Part shown: positions 34,784 to 44,921 of the stretch, in pieces
Position numbering within the stretch: position 1 is the stretch's first letter
Layout: each line of letters opens with the position of its first letter
From: Planctomycetota bacterium
Lineage (GTDB): Bacteria > Planctomycetota > SZUA-567 > H5-PLA8
Assembly: GCA_027493525.1 (NCBI GenBank)
Contig: JAOSKN010000001.1
Span: 1,054,001 to 1,118,000 of the forward strand
Length of the DNA: 64,000 bases
Direction: 5' to 3'
The notes under the pieces: model-generated
Told to the model about the DNA's origin: nothing
The model's database searches: none
What the model saw: the letters and a program-made list of their open reading frames with translations, nothing else
Program-made: the position numbers and the translations under genes

Positions 34784-37700
34784 CTACTTCGCCGCGATCG
34801 TGACTTTCAGGCCCTCGTTCCAATCCTTCTTGTCGTCGGCGTAGTACAGGTACGCGCGACTGGCCGGGCCGGCGTAGGTCCCGGGAACGGCGGCGACGCA
34901 GGAGAGCGGCAGCTCGACCGTGGTCTCGGCCTTCAGCCCGCGCCAGTAGAAGACCACCTCGCGCCCGCGGACTTCGTAGGCGTCGATCGTGCCTTTCTTG
35001 ACCAGTTCCTTGAGCTGGTCGTGGCGCGGTTCGAGCCCGCCCGGCAATCCGACGATGGCGACCGGGTTCGGCACGGCCTCCTTGGCGGTGTTGCGCACGG
35101 CGACCTGGACCTCCGTCACGGCGCCTTCCTCGAGCTTCTCGCCGGCCAGCTTCGTCTCGAGCTTCACCTTGCAGTCGGCGGCGCTGTCGGGCTTCAGGTC
35201 GTGGTACTTGACGGAAACCGAGTACGGCATCTGCGCGCCGTCTTCCATCTTGACCTCGATGGCGTGCTCGCCGGGGGTGAGCAGTTCGCTCAGGTCGGGG
35301 AGCGCGATGGCGTCCTGCGTGGCGGTGTCGAAGTTCGCCCAGTCGCCGACGCCTTGGCCGTCCACGAAGACGCGGACGCGGCCAGGGGCCTTGGGACGCG
35401 CGCGGGACTTGTCGTAGGCGACGATGGCGCGCAGCGCGAGGATCGTGCTCTGCGTGCTGCCGTAGCGCCCGGACTTGCAGCTTTCCGCGACGTATTTCAT
35501 GGAAGCCTCGACGGCGCCGGCGAACTCGGCCTCGCGCAGCCAGGCCACCACGGCCAGCGCGGTGGTCTCGATGTCGAGCGTCTCGCCGGAGGATCCGACG
35601 ATGCTCGAGCTGGAACCCTTGACGAAGCCCTTCACCTGCCCGTCCGCGGCCTGGCTGGCCTGGAGGCGGCGCATCAGTTCCACCGCTTCCGCCTTGGCGC
35701 CGCCGAGGTACAGCGCGTTGGCGGCCAGCGCCAGGACGTAGCTGTTCTTGCTGGCTTTGGCGGCGGCCTTGAGCGCGTCGAGTTCGGTCTTGAGATTCTC
35801 GACCGGCTCGCCGCTTTCAAGGAGCGCCCATACGATGTACGCATTGCTGCAGTCCGCGTCCTCGATCCAGGTGTGGAGCGCGCGGCGTTCGCGCTTGAAG
35901 CTGCCCTTCCCGTCGCGCTGGGCCATCAGCCACTGGCGGGTGCGCGCGAGCATCCCGCCGTCGACCTCGCGGACCTGGGCCATGTCGCTGAAGTGAAGCA
36001 GGCCGTAGGCGGTGAGCGCTTCGTGGCCCGGCGCCTCGCCGAACCACTCATACCCATGCTTCGGGGTCTCGAAGCCGGCAAGGCGTTTGTAGCCGGCGTC
36101 GAGGATCTTGCGGCTGCGTTCGACCAGCGCCGGATCCACGCCCGTGTGGGACATGAAGTACTGCTGCGCCATGGTCAGCGGATAGCTGGTGCTGCTGGTC
36201 TGTTCGAAGCAGCCGCTGGGCTCCTGGATCAGGCGCTCCAGGGCCTGCGTCAGGTTGGCCAGGGGCGTGGGGAAGACGGCAACCTTGGTCTGGATGCTGC
36301 GCGGGATCGCGTTGGCGGGAATGACGACCTTGTGCTGTGCGGGATGGGCCGCGTCGAGAAGCCCGCCGAAGGGCTTCTCGTAGGGGAAGCCTTGCGGCAC
36401 GACGTTCAGCTTGCGGGTCACCTTGTCGCTGTAGGCTCCGGCGCGGGCAAAGAGTTCGAAATCGGCAGCGCCGTTGAAGGCGCCGACTTTGATCTTCAGG
36501 ATGCGCCGCGCCCGTTCGAGCGCGCCGAGATCGAAAGGCGCGAGCGGGTCGAGCTTCAGCTCGCCGGCGCCGCGGGCTTCGACGGCCACTCCGCCCAGCG
36601 CGCTGTCGATCCCGTTCACGAAGGCCACGGGCAGTTCGATCGCGTCGCCGGCGGTCACTTCCAGCGGGAGCTTGGGTTCGAGATAGAACGGCTCGACCGA
36701 TTCGACGCCGCCGCGCCCGGCGCCCAGCGCGCCGTCGGCCCCGAAGGCGTCGGCGAGGACCCGGAAGGCGGTCACGGCGTCGCTCAGCGCGAACGCGACC
36801 GTGGCTTCGCCGGTCTTCGCATCGGTGGCGATTCCCGCGTGCCAGTAGAGCGTCTCGGCGAAGTCGGAGCGTGCATTGGGCTGGCGATTGGGCCGCGCCG
36901 CGTGGGCGAATTCGCGGACCATCACGAAACTGCGGTCCTTTTCGCGTTCCGCCACTTCCTCCTTGGCCATCAGTCGGTTCTCCGCGGCCTTGGCGTCGGC
37001 CTTTTCAAGCGCGTCGCGCATCGCCTGGCGCTCGGGGGAATCGGGCTGCTCGACCTCGCGCCGCTGCTTCTGCTCGGCCGCCACGACCGCCGGCGGCTGG
37101 GGCTCGGCTGGGGCCGGCGGGGGCGCTTTGTCCTCCATGGCCCGCGCTGGGGCTGCATCGGCCCGCCGCCCTTCCTCGGGCGCCGCGCCAGCCGGCATGG
37201 GCGCGCCAAGCATCCAGACGCCTCCATCTTTGCCTTCCTGAAGGGCGCTGTTCTGCTCGTGCCTCGCGACTAGGCGCAGCGCCAGCGCCCGCCGGCCCGC
37301 GTCGCCGTGCGCGGCCAGGAATTCGTTCATGCGCATGAGCGCGAAGCGCCGCCAGCCCTGCGTGCCCAGCAGCAGGTCCAGCGCCTGCGGGGCCTTTGGG
37401 TTTTCCGGGTCGAGGTACACGTGTGCGTCGGCCAATTCGCCGACCTCGTTCTCCAGCAGCGCCATCTCCGGCAGGCGCGGGGCCTGCTCGCGTGTCTCGA
37501 TCATTTCCAGCACGCTGTCGTCGGTGACGGTGAGGCCCACGACGGCCCCGACGGGCCGGTCCTGCTGGTCGGTGGTGCGGACGGTGAGCTTCACCGCGCC
37601 GCCGGGCACGTAGCTCTTGCGGTCCGGGACGATCGAGACCTTCAGCTTGTGCGCGGGCTCGCGATAAACGAGCCGCTCGGCCAGCGGCTTGCCGGCCTTG

Positions 37701-38968
37701 TCCCAGACGGTGGCCGTAAGCACGCCGTCGGCGGCCTTGGGATCGAGCTGGAGTTCGACGGCCTTGCCGGCCTGCACGTTGACTGTCGCGGCGGCGGCCT
37801 CAATTTCGCGCTGCGCGAGCGTCACTTTCAGCTCCGCGTCCGCGGGGCTGGCGAGCCTGAGCCGCACCGGCCCGCCGGCCGCCGTGCGGTCTTCGAGGGC
37901 CTGGAATGCGACGCCGGCGGCTTTGACCTCCCCCAGCGCGAAGGTCCGCGCGATCCCCGCGGGCTTGGTGATGTGGAGCAGATAGGTCCCGCCCGCCTCC
38001 GGCTTGAACGCGAAACGCCCACGGCCTTCATGGGCGGTGCTGAATTCGGCCACGGGTCCCGGCACGGGTCCGTTCCACGACTGCGGCAGCTTGGACAGGT
38101 CAACCTGCACGTAGCCTTCCAGGTCGGCCGGCTTGCCATCGAGCCTCCGGGCCTGGAGGTAGACGCGATTCTCGACGCCGCCGACCAGTTCACCGCCCTC
38201 GGGGTAGAGCTGCAGGTCCAGCGTCTGGAGCAGGATGGGGATCGTCTTCGCGGCGGTCTCGACGACTCCGCCGTCCTGGATCGCGAAGGCCAGCGTGCCC
38301 TCGCCGCGCGCGATCGCTTCCGGCAGCTTGAAGACGCCCGTGCAGCGGCCCTGGGCGTCGACCTTCGCCTGCCCGCGGAAAACCTCGGCGCCGTCCACGC
38401 GCGCGGTGACGGTCGCCTGGGCGCCTTCGGGGACGCCGCCCTCGGCGCGCTTGACCTCCAGCGTGGCGGAGACCTCGTCGCCGGGCCCGTAGCCTTCGCG
38501 GAGGAACACGATCTGGCTCTTGAGGCGCGGGGCGCGGTAGGCGCGGATCTCGAAGTTCCGTTCGGCGGGCGCATGCCCGGAGTGGGGGTGGGTCAAGCGG
38601 AGCGTATACTGCCCGCCGGCCGAACCCGCGGGGATGTCCCACTTGAACCCGAAGAGGGAGTCCTTCAAGCCCGCCCAGCTTCGCGCCACGATCTCGCCTT
38701 TGGGTCCCTTGACCTCGATCATCGCCTGGCCGGCTTCCTGCGGGGCGGGCTTGCGCGTGAACGCATGCAGGAGGATTCCGCGCGCGTAGACGCTTTCGCC
38801 TTCGCGATAGATCGGCTTGTCGGTGCTGAGCAGGGTCAGGTAGCGCTCGGGGCCGCCCAGTTCCTTCGTGCCGGCCTTGTCCGCCCGCACGGCGAAGCCG
38901 ACGCCAAGGGCCGCCAGGAGCGCCGCGGCGAGCACGGCCGCGAAAGCCTTGCGATTCATGCGTAGCAT
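34784..38968 (-). CDS. Bacterial alpha-2-macroglobulin family protein with thioester motif
   Basis: The 1394-residue protein carries an N-terminal signal/anchor (AFAAVLAAALLAALGVGFAV). MG domains (YLTLLSTDKPIYREGESVY opens MG1/2) lead to PSGCFEQTSSTSYP near residue 917, the C-x-E-Q thioester site. The bait and helical TED regions surround it. Such proteins trap proteases or help protect the envelope. GGGAGAG precedes ATG 38968. In Proteobacteria these genes often neighbour pbpC; no such partner is visible here. Residues about 590-660 are a Pro/Ala/Glu-rich insertion. It is divergent from the uronate-isomerase-like gene. Confidence 0.88.
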   Translation of the reverse strand: MLRMNRKAFAAVLAAALLAALGVGFAVRADKAGTKELGGPERYLTLLSTDKPIYREGESVYARGILLHAFTRKPAPQEAGQAMIEVKGPKGEIVARSWAGLKDSLFGFKWDIPAGSAGGQYTLRLTHPHSGHAPAERNFEIRAYRAPRLKSQIVFLREGYGPGDEVSATLEVKRAEGGVPEGAQATVTARVDGAEVFRGQAKVDAQGRCTGVFKLPEAIARGEGTLAFAIQDGGVVETAAKTIPILLQTLDLQLYPEGGELVGGVENRVYLQARRLDGKPADLEGYVQVDLSKLPQSWNGPVPGPVAEFSTAHEGRGRFAFKPEAGGTYLLHITKPAGIARTFALGEVKAAGVAFQALEDRTAAGGPVRLRLASPADAELKVTLAQREIEAAAATVNVQAGKAVELQLDPKAADGVLTATVWDKAGKPLAERLVYREPAHKLKVSIVPDRKSYVPGGAVKLTVRTTDQQDRPVGAVVGLTVTDDSVLEMIETREQAPRLPEMALLENEVGELADAHVYLDPENPKAPQALDLLLGTQGWRRFALMRMNEFLAAHGDAGRRALALRLVARHEQNSALQEGKDGGVWMLGAPMPAGAAPEEGRRADAAPARAMEDKAPPPAPAEPQPPAVVAAEQKQRREVEQPDSPERQAMRDALEKADAKAAENRLMAKEEVAEREKDRSFVMVREFAHAARPNRQPNARSDFAETLYWHAGIATDAKTGEATVAFALSDAVTAFRVLADAFGADGALGAGRGGVESVEPFYLEPKLPLEVTAGDAIELPVAFVNGIDSALGGVAVEARGAGELKLDPLAPFDLGALERARRILKIKVGAFNGAADFELFARAGAYSDKVTRKLNVVPQGFPYEKPFGGLLDAAHPAQHKVVIPANAIPRSIQTKVAVFPTPLANLTQALERLIQEPSGCFEQTSSTSYPLTMAQQYFMSHTGVDPALVERSRKILDAGYKRLAGFETPKHGYEWFGEAPGHEALTAYGLLHFSDMAQVREVDGGMLARTRQWLMAQRDGKGSFKRERRALHTWIEDADCSNAYIVWALLESGEPVENLKTELDALKAAAKASKNSYVLALAANALYLGGAKAEAVELMRRLQASQAADGQVKGFVKGSSSSIVGSSGETLDIETTALAVVAWLREAEFAGAVEASMKYVAESCKSGRYGSTQSTILALRAIVAYDKSRARPKAPGRVRVFVDGQGVGDWANFDTATQDAIALPDLSELLTPGEHAIEVKMEDGAQMPYSVSVKYHDLKPDSAADCKVKLETKLAGEKLEEGAVTEVQVAVRNTAKEAVPNPVAIVGLPGGLEPRHDQLKELVKKGTIDAYEVRGREVVFYWRGLKAETTVELPLSCVAAVPGTYAGPASRAYLYYADDKKDWNEGLKVTIAAK

Positions 38969-39192
38969 CGTTCACTCTCCCTCTGTGAAACCGGACCCCG
39001 TATTTGCCGAAGGGCACGAATGCCAATGAATTGGACGCCGCCGCCGGACCCGAGTTGCGCCGAATCTTCGGTTCGATAACCCGCCCGGAGGCAACGGCTT
39101 AGGCCCCTGGCAACGTCCAGTTGTCCCGGCGCGCTGCTTCGGTATCCTGTCCCGGTCGCAGCGTTCAGCGCAAAGCACTCCGGAGCCCGCCG

Positions 39193-40500
39193 ATGAACAC
39201 CGAGCTGGTCAAGCGCCTCTTTGCCCAACTGCGCAAGATGCCGATCTGCGATCCGCACACGCACGTCCGGGCCGAGCAGCCCGTCGCCAAGCACCTCGGC
39301 GACCTGCTGGGCTACCACTATTACACGGAGCTGGCCAACAGCAGCCGCGGCCGGCCCGAAGCGCTGCCCGACGATCCCGAAAAGCGCATCGACTACGTCT
39401 GGCCGCACCTGCCCGCGCTGCGCGGGACCGTGCAATTCGACTGGATGATGGGCATCAGCGAGATCCTGCTGGGCATTCCGCGCGGGGACTGGTTCAAGCA
39501 GCCCAAGCAGAAGCTCGTCGCGCGCGCGCAGAAGGTCATCGAATCGAAGAGCTACGCGAAGGACGTCTGGAAGAAAAGCGGCATCACGCAGGCGTACATG
39601 ACCAACCTCTTCGACGAGGACCTCTCGAAGCACAAGGACGGCCGCCTCGTCCCGTGCCTGCGCACCGACGACCTGGTCTTCAGCCTGGTAAAAAACAATA
39701 CGCTCGAGCGACTGGCGCGGGCGACGGGCGAGAAGGACGTCGAATCGCTGGACGGCTTCGGCAGGGCCCTGCGCAAGGTCTTCGACCGCTTCGCGAAGTG
39801 GAAGATGGGCTACGCGGCCGTCGGGCTGCCGCCGAACTTCGTCGAGGGGCGCGAGGTCAGCCGCACGCTGGCCGAGAAGGTCCTGCGGCGCATGGCGCGC
39901 GGCGAACCGCTGAACGAAGAGAACCGCCGCTCCTGGGCGCAGTTCATGCTCGACCGCATCGCCCTGGAGTGCTCCCGGGTGAAGGCGCCTTTCGTGTTGA
40001 TGGTCGGCGCGGACCGCGAGGTCTACGCGCAAGGCGTGCCGGCGGGGCGCGATCTCTTCCGCTGCGACAGCCACCTGCGCGGCCTCGACGGGCTGCTCAA
40101 CAAGTACAGCGACGTGCGCTTCCCGATGATGGTCGTCAGCGACACGGCGGGCCTGGAACTCGTCGCGCAGGGCTGGATCCGGCATAACGTCTACGTCTTC
40201 AGCCACTGGTGGTACGCGAACAATCCCGAGGACATCCGCCGCGAACTGCGCCGCCGCCTGGACGTGCTCCCCCGTAACAAGTTCGTGGGCTTCCACAGCG
40301 ACGGATACAGCAGCGAATTCATCCTGCCCAAGTTCAACACCTTCCGGCTGGTGCTCGCGAAGGTGCTCGCGGAAAAGATCGAAGAGAGCAAGATCGCCGG
40401 CAGCGCGGTGGCCGAGCCGCTCGACGAGGACGGCGCGCTGGAACTGGCCGAAAAGATCCTGCTCAAGAACCCCGCGGAAATCTTCGGTGTACGGCGTTGA
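39193..40500 (+). CDS. Amidohydrolase-superfamily protein, uronate-isomerase-like
   Basis: The 435 residues begin MNTELVKRLFAQLRKMPICD and the metal-binding DPHTHVR (HxH) lies near residue 19. HLGDLLGYHYYTELANSS follows, which parallels the GDHYKWRAMR region of UxaC. Conserved later His residues (FSHWWY, VGFHSDGYSS) and the TIM-barrel length fit glucuronate/galacturonate isomerase relatives. The true substrate is uncertain because several planctomycete relatives are only called amidohydrolase. ATG 39193 with GGAG 8 bases upstream is preferred to 39121. No other uronate-pathway genes lie near. Confidence 0.65.
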   Translation: MNTELVKRLFAQLRKMPICDPHTHVRAEQPVAKHLGDLLGYHYYTELANSSRGRPEALPDDPEKRIDYVWPHLPALRGTVQFDWMMGISEILLGIPRGDWFKQPKQKLVARAQKVIESKSYAKDVWKKSGITQAYMTNLFDEDLSKHKDGRLVPCLRTDDLVFSLVKNNTLERLARATGEKDVESLDGFGRALRKVFDRFAKWKMGYAAVGLPPNFVEGREVSRTLAEKVLRRMARGEPLNEENRRSWAQFMLDRIALECSRVKAPFVLMVGADREVYAQGVPAGRDLFRCDSHLRGLDGLLNKYSDVRFPMMVVSDTAGLELVAQGWIRHNVYVFSHWWYANNPEDIRRELRRRLDVLPRNKFVGFHSDGYSSEFILPKFNTFRLVLAKVLAEKIEESKIAGSAVAEPLDEDGALELAEKILLKNPAEIFGVRR

Positions 40501-40543
40501 AACCCGGTCCAGGAATTGAAGCGCGGTATTCAGGAGATTCTTC

Positions 40544-41632
40544 GTGAAGCTCGGCATCATCGGATTCCCCGGCTCGGGCAAGACAAGCCTCTTCAACGCC
40601 GTCACCGGCGGCAGCCAGGCGGTGGGGCAGTACGGCGGCCAGCCCGGGCTGCACGTCGGCATCATGAAGGTCCCCGACGCGCGCCTGGAGAAGCTGCGCG
40701 GGATGTACAATCCCAAGAGCTACAAGCCGGCGGTCGTGGACTGCGTGGACTTCACCGGCCTGATCGGCGGGGCCGGAGGCGGCGGCAAGGAAGTGAAAGG
40801 CGAACTGCTCGGCAAGCTGCGCGAAGTGGACGCCATCGTCCATATCGTGCGCGCCTTCGAGAACGCCGAGGTGCCGCACGTCCTCGAGAGCGTCGATCCC
40901 AAGCGCGACCTGGGCGAGGTCGAAAGCGAGCTGCTCTTCGCCGACCTGGCCCAGTGCACGAGCCGCGTCGAGAAACTGCGCGTGCAGGTCACCAAACCCA
41001 CCAAGACGCAGGAGCAGGACAAGAAGGAACTCGCCACGCTCGAAAAGGTCCTGAAGCTCCTCGAAGACGGCAAGCCCGTGCGCGGCTTCACCCCGGCGAA
41101 CGACGACGAAACGAAACACGTCGCCGCGTTCCAGTTTCTCACCATCAAGCAGGTCGCCGTGGTCTTCAACGTCGGCGAAGGCGACCTCGGCGCGGGCGGG
41201 CTGGGCGAGACCCTTCAGCAGGCGCACCCCGGCAGCCTCGCGCTCTGCGCGAAGCTCGAGATGGAACTCGCGCAGCTCCCTGAAGAAGAGCGCGCGGTCT
41301 TCCTGCAGGACTTAGGGATTGCCGAACCGGCCGCGGCGCGGCTCGCGCGGCAGGCCTACGCGGCCCTCGGCGCGATCAGCTTCTTCACCGTTGGCGAGGA
41401 CGAAGTCCGCGCCTGGACCATCCGCAAGGGCGACTCGGCCGTCGTCGCCGCGGGCAAGATCCACACCGACCTCTCCAAAGGCTTCATCCGCGCGGAGGTC
41501 TTCTCGTACGAGGAGTTGATTGCCGCCGGCGACGAGAAAGGCGTCAAGGCCGCCGGAAAGTTCAGGCTCGAGGGAAAGGATTACATCGTCCAGGACGCCG
41601 ACATCGTCCACGTGCGGGCGAACACGAGATAG
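40544..41632 (+). CDS. ychF: YchF/Obg-like GTPase/ATPase
   Basis: The 362 residues have the G1 loop GFPGSGKTSLFNAVTGG, the G3 region VDCVDFTGL, and the G4 motif NVGE in place of NKxD. NVxE is the YchF/OLA1 feature that favours ATP over GTP. The C-terminal TGS domain (about 280-360: ISFFTVGEDEVRAWTIRKGD, IHTDLSKGFIRAEVFSYEEL) is typical. The G1 loop differs from the usual GLPNVGKST, so this may be a divergent paralogue rather than the main housekeeping YchF. The start is GTG after CAGGAG. Confidence 0.85.
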   Translation: MKLGIIGFPGSGKTSLFNAVTGGSQAVGQYGGQPGLHVGIMKVPDARLEKLRGMYNPKSYKPAVVDCVDFTGLIGGAGGGGKEVKGELLGKLREVDAIVHIVRAFENAEVPHVLESVDPKRDLGEVESELLFADLAQCTSRVEKLRVQVTKPTKTQEQDKKELATLEKVLKLLEDGKPVRGFTPANDDETKHVAAFQFLTIKQVAVVFNVGEGDLGAGGLGETLQQAHPGSLALCAKLEMELAQLPEEERAVFLQDLGIAEPAAARLARQAYAALGAISFFTVGEDEVRAWTIRKGDSAVVAAGKIHTDLSKGFIRAEVFSYEELIAAGDEKGVKAAGKFRLEGKDYIVQDADIVHVRANTR

Positions 41633-41637
41633 GCCTA

Positions 41638-41815
41638 ACCACGGAGGGCGCAGAGCACACAGAGATTGCGGATTGCGGATTGCGGATTGCGGATTGCGGA
41701 GCTAAAGCTTGTAGGGGGTAAAGCGATTCATTTTCTTGGCTTAAAATTTCAACTCCTCACTCCCCATCCCAACCTCTGTGCTCTCTGTGTGCTCTGTGGT
41801 TAAAACTCCTTCGGG
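41638..41815. repeat. Mosaic intergenic inverted repeat with internal GATTGCG heptamers
   Basis: The left arm 41638-41665 (ACCACGGAG, GCGCAGAG, CACACAGAG) has a complementary right arm near 41773-41803 (CTCTGTGCTC, TCTGTGTGC, TCTGTGGTT). Five GATTGCG units (41664-41698) follow the left arm. This unit also occurs at 5570-5604. The structure lies between the ychF and ribokinase genes, both on the plus strand, with about 190 bp between them. Confidence 0.8.
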
Positions 41816-41824
41816 AAACGACTC

Positions 41825-42812
41825 ATGCCTCAAGAGCGCGTCATCGTCGTAGGGAGCAGCAATACGGACCTCGTCGTGCATTGCGCCACGCTGCCCGCGG
41901 CGGGTCAAACGGTGCTGGGCGGGGATCTGCTCACCTTCGCCGGCGGGAAGGGCGCGAATCAGGCGGTTGCGGCGGCGCGAGCCGGTGCGAAGGTGCGGTT
42001 CATTGGAGCATTCGGCGACGATGCCTTCGGGAAGGCCCGGCGCGCGGACCTGGAACGCGAAGGCATCGATTGCTCGGGCTGCGTGACCAAGAAGGGCGTG
42101 CCGAGCGGCGTGGCGTTGATCGCGATCGGCGCGGCGGGCGCCGGGCGCAAGCGGGCCAAGGCCGAGAACCTGATCGTCGTCGCGCCGGGGGCCAACGCGC
42201 GGCTGACGCCCGCCGACGTGGCGCGCGGGATGTCGAAGGACCTGGGCGCGGGCGACGTCGTGCTGGCCTCGCTCGAGATTCCCGTCCCGGCGCTGGAGCG
42301 CGCCTTCGCGCTGGCAGCGCGCAATGGGGCCTTCACGGTGCTCAACCCCGCGCCGGCCGCGCCACGCGCGAGCCTCGCGAAGCTCCTCGCGCGGAGCATG
42401 GCGCTCACGCCGAACGAGACCGAATTCACGGCGCTCTTCGGCAGGATCCCGATCACGCCGGCCGGCGCGAGAAAGCTCGCCCGAAATTTCCATCCGCATG
42501 CCGCATTGAGAAGCCTGATCGTGACTCGTGGCGCGCGGGGGTGGCGTGCTTCCACGCGGACGCTGCGGGCCGGCTTGGCCTGCTCGCCGCGCCTTCCCCC
42601 GCGTGAAGCCCGTGGACACCGTAGGCGCGGGCGACTGCTTCAACGGCTGCCTCGCCGCGTATCTGGCCGGCCGCGCTGACCTCTTGAGCGCGCTCCCGAG
42701 CGCCATCCGCTTCGCCGTCGCCGGCGCCGCCATCTCCGTCACGCGCCACGGCGCGCAGCCGAGCATGCCGCGGCGCGCGGAAATCCTGAAGCTGCTGGGC
42801 TCGAAACGCTAG
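41825..42812 (+). CDS. Ribokinase-like PfkB sugar kinase, two homopolymer frameshifts
   Basis: The N-terminal ribokinase pattern is clear: VIVVGSSNTDLVVHCATLP, then FAGGKGANQAVAAARAG (substrate-binding GG-KG-N-A). The C-terminal VDTVGAGDCFNGCLAAYLAG carries the catalytic Asp. The two parts are in frames differing by two bases. Adding one G at 42537-42541 (G5) and one C at 42596-42600 (C5) gives a continuous 329-residue protein through ARGVACFHADAAGRLGLLAA and PRVKPVDTVGAGD. Both are minus-one homopolymer changes, so assembly error is likely. It would phosphorylate ribose or a related sugar or nucleoside. Confidence 0.82.
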
Positions 42813-42911
42813 CGCACCACGCATTCGATGCCGTGTCCGGCCTGGGACTTGCATCCCCGGGCGCGGCATGCGGTAATGGCGCCGCAGGCAGCGGCCCCAG
42901 GGGAGACGCAC

Positions 42912-44912
42912 GTGATTGCTACAGCCCGGAACGCGCAAGGCTTGCGGGGCGCGGAGTTGCGCCGCTACGTGGAGCGCCACCTGGCGCCGCACGTCGCGAC
43001 GCCCGCGCAATACCTCGGCGGCGAGCTGAACCGGGTTGTGAAGGACCACGCCGGGAAGCGCATCAAGGTCGCGCTCTCCTTTCCCGACACCTACGCGATG
43101 GGCTCCTCAAGCACCGGCTTCCGCATCCTCTATCACGTCTGGAACCTGCGGGAGGACAGCGTCTGCGAACGGGTCTTCGCGCCGTGGCCGGACATGGAAG
43201 CGAAGCTGCGCGAGCACGGCGTGGGCCTCTATACGCTCGAGACCTTTACCCCGGTGCGCGAGTACGACGTGCTGGCCTTCTCGTGCGCGTACGAGATGGG
43301 CTTCACGAACATGCTGACGATCCTGGACCTGGCGGGGATCCCGCTGCGGGCCGAGGCGCGCACGCGCGAGGATCCCATCGTGATCTTCGGCGGGCACACC
43401 GCGTTCGCGCCGGAGCCGGTCGCCGACTACGTGGACGCCTTCTGCATCGGCGAGGGCGAAGAGCTGGCCGTGGAGGTGACGGAGAAGATCGCCGAGTTGA
43501 AAGCCGCGGGGCTCCCGCGCGAAGAGCTCCTGCTGCGGCTGGCGCGCGAAGTCCCCGGCGTCTACGTGCCGCGCTTCTACAAGTTCGAATACTTCCCGGA
43601 CGGCGCGATCGCCGACGTCGTCCCGCTGGCCGCGCGGATCCCCTTCCCCGTCAAACGCCGGATCGTGCACGACCTGGAAAACGCGCCCTTCCCGACCCGG
43701 CAGATCGTGCCCTACGTGGACACGGTCTTCGACCGCTACTCCATCGAGATCATGCGCGGCTGCGTGAACGGCTGCCGCTTCTGCCAGGCCGGGATGATCA
43801 CGCGCACGCAGCGCCAGCGCAGCATCGAGAAGGTCGTCGAGCTGGCCAAGCGCGGCTACGAGGAGACCGGCTACGACGAAATCGGCCTGCTCTCGCTCAG
43901 CAGCAGCGACTACTACGGGATCGCCGAGCTGGCGAAGCGGCTCAACGACCACTTCGAGGCCAAAGGCGTCAGCGTGGGGCTGCCGAGCCTGCGCATGAAC
44001 GAGATCCTCGCCACGCTGCCCAAGGAACTCGCGCGCGTGCGCAAGGGCGGCCTGACCATCGCGCCGGAAGCGGCCACCGAGCGGATGCGCAACATCATCA
44101 ACAAGCCGGTCAAGGACGAGCACCTGATCAACGCCGTGCGCGAGGCCTTCAAGCTCGGCTACGACCACGTGAAGCTCTACTTCATGCTCGGCCTGCCCGG
44201 AGAGACCGACGCGGACCTGCGCGCGATCGGGGAGTTCAGCGACCGGATCAGCATGCTGCGCAAGGAACTGGGCAGGCCGCCGGCGAAGGTCTCGGCCTCG
44301 GTGAGCAGCTTCGTGCCCAAGGCCGGCACGCCGTTCCAGTGGGCGCCGATGCTGTCGCGCGAGGAGTGGCGCCGCCGGCAGCAGGTCATCATGGGCTCGA
44401 CGAAAGTGAAGGCCGTGCGCGTGAAGGTCCACGACCCGGACGTGAGCTACCTCGAAGGCGTCTTCTCGCGCGGCGACCGGCGCCTCGGGCCGGCCATCGA
44501 GAGCGCCTGGCGCAACGGCGCGCGCTTCGACGGCTGGGACGAGCATCTCAAGATGGACGTCTGGATGGACGCCTTCGCGAAGCACGGCCTGGACCCGGAC
44601 AAGATCGCGCTGAAAGAGCGTCCGCTCGACGAGATTCTGCCCTGGGTGGTCGTGAGCGACACGGTGAGCGAACAGTTCCTCAAGCGCGAGTTGCGGCGCG
44701 CGGCCGAAGAACGGATCACCGAGACCTGCGCGGACACCAACCCCAACGTCGAAACGCCGTGCTTCATCTGCGACGGCTGCGAGCGCAGCCCGCTCTGGGA
44801 CAAGAAGGAAGCGATGCTCGACGCGCCCCTGAAGGGCGTTGCGCGCGACGAGCGCTACGCGCGCAACTGGCGGTTGACCGAGGGCGCGCGAAATACGGCT
44901 CCTGTCTCCTGA
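42912..44912 (+). CDS. B12-binding-domain radical SAM protein (TIGR03960-like)
   Basis: The protein is 666 residues from GTG 42912. That start has GGGAGA upstream and avoids an unconserved leader; ATG 42876 and the longer start at 42828 remain possible. The N-terminal Rossmann/B12-binding-like domain has FPDTYAMGSSSTGFRIL and the radical SAM core carries RGCVNGCRFCQAG (CxxxCxxC). The C-terminal SPDTDA-like and ETPCFICDGCE Cys motifs match the large TIGR03960 family of unknown function. In many genomes that family is fused to or next to DUF2344. No DUF2344 gene follows here. Confidence 0.88.
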   Translation: MIATARNAQGLRGAELRRYVERHLAPHVATPAQYLGGELNRVVKDHAGKRIKVALSFPDTYAMGSSSTGFRILYHVWNLREDSVCERVFAPWPDMEAKLREHGVGLYTLETFTPVREYDVLAFSCAYEMGFTNMLTILDLAGIPLRAEARTREDPIVIFGGHTAFAPEPVADYVDAFCIGEGEELAVEVTEKIAELKAAGLPREELLLRLAREVPGVYVPRFYKFEYFPDGAIADVVPLAARIPFPVKRRIVHDLENAPFPTRQIVPYVDTVFDRYSIEIMRGCVNGCRFCQAGMITRTQRQRSIEKVVELAKRGYEETGYDEIGLLSLSSSDYYGIAELAKRLNDHFEAKGVSVGLPSLRMNEILATLPKELARVRKGGLTIAPEAATERMRNIINKPVKDEHLINAVREAFKLGYDHVKLYFMLGLPGETDADLRAIGEFSDRISMLRKELGRPPAKVSASVSSFVPKAGTPFQWAPMLSREEWRRRQQVIMGSTKVKAVRVKVHDPDVSYLEGVFSRGDRRLGPAIESAWRNGARFDGWDEHLKMDVWMDAFAKHGLDPDKIALKERPLDEILPWVVVSDTVSEQFLKRELRRAAEERITETCADTNPNVETPCFICDGCERSPLWDKKEAMLDAPLKGVARDERYARNWRLTEGARNTAPVS

Positions 44913-44921
44913 CGCCCGCGC

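Noticed and set aside
34685..37273. 862-codon plus-strand ORF opposite the alpha-2-macroglobulin gene
   Set aside because: It is a GC-codon shadow. The minus-strand frame has the thioester motif, signal peptide and MG domains.
43107..44585. 492-codon minus-strand ORF opposite the radical SAM gene
   Set aside because: Antisense of a gene with a clear CxxxCxxC motif; composition typical of high-GC shadows.
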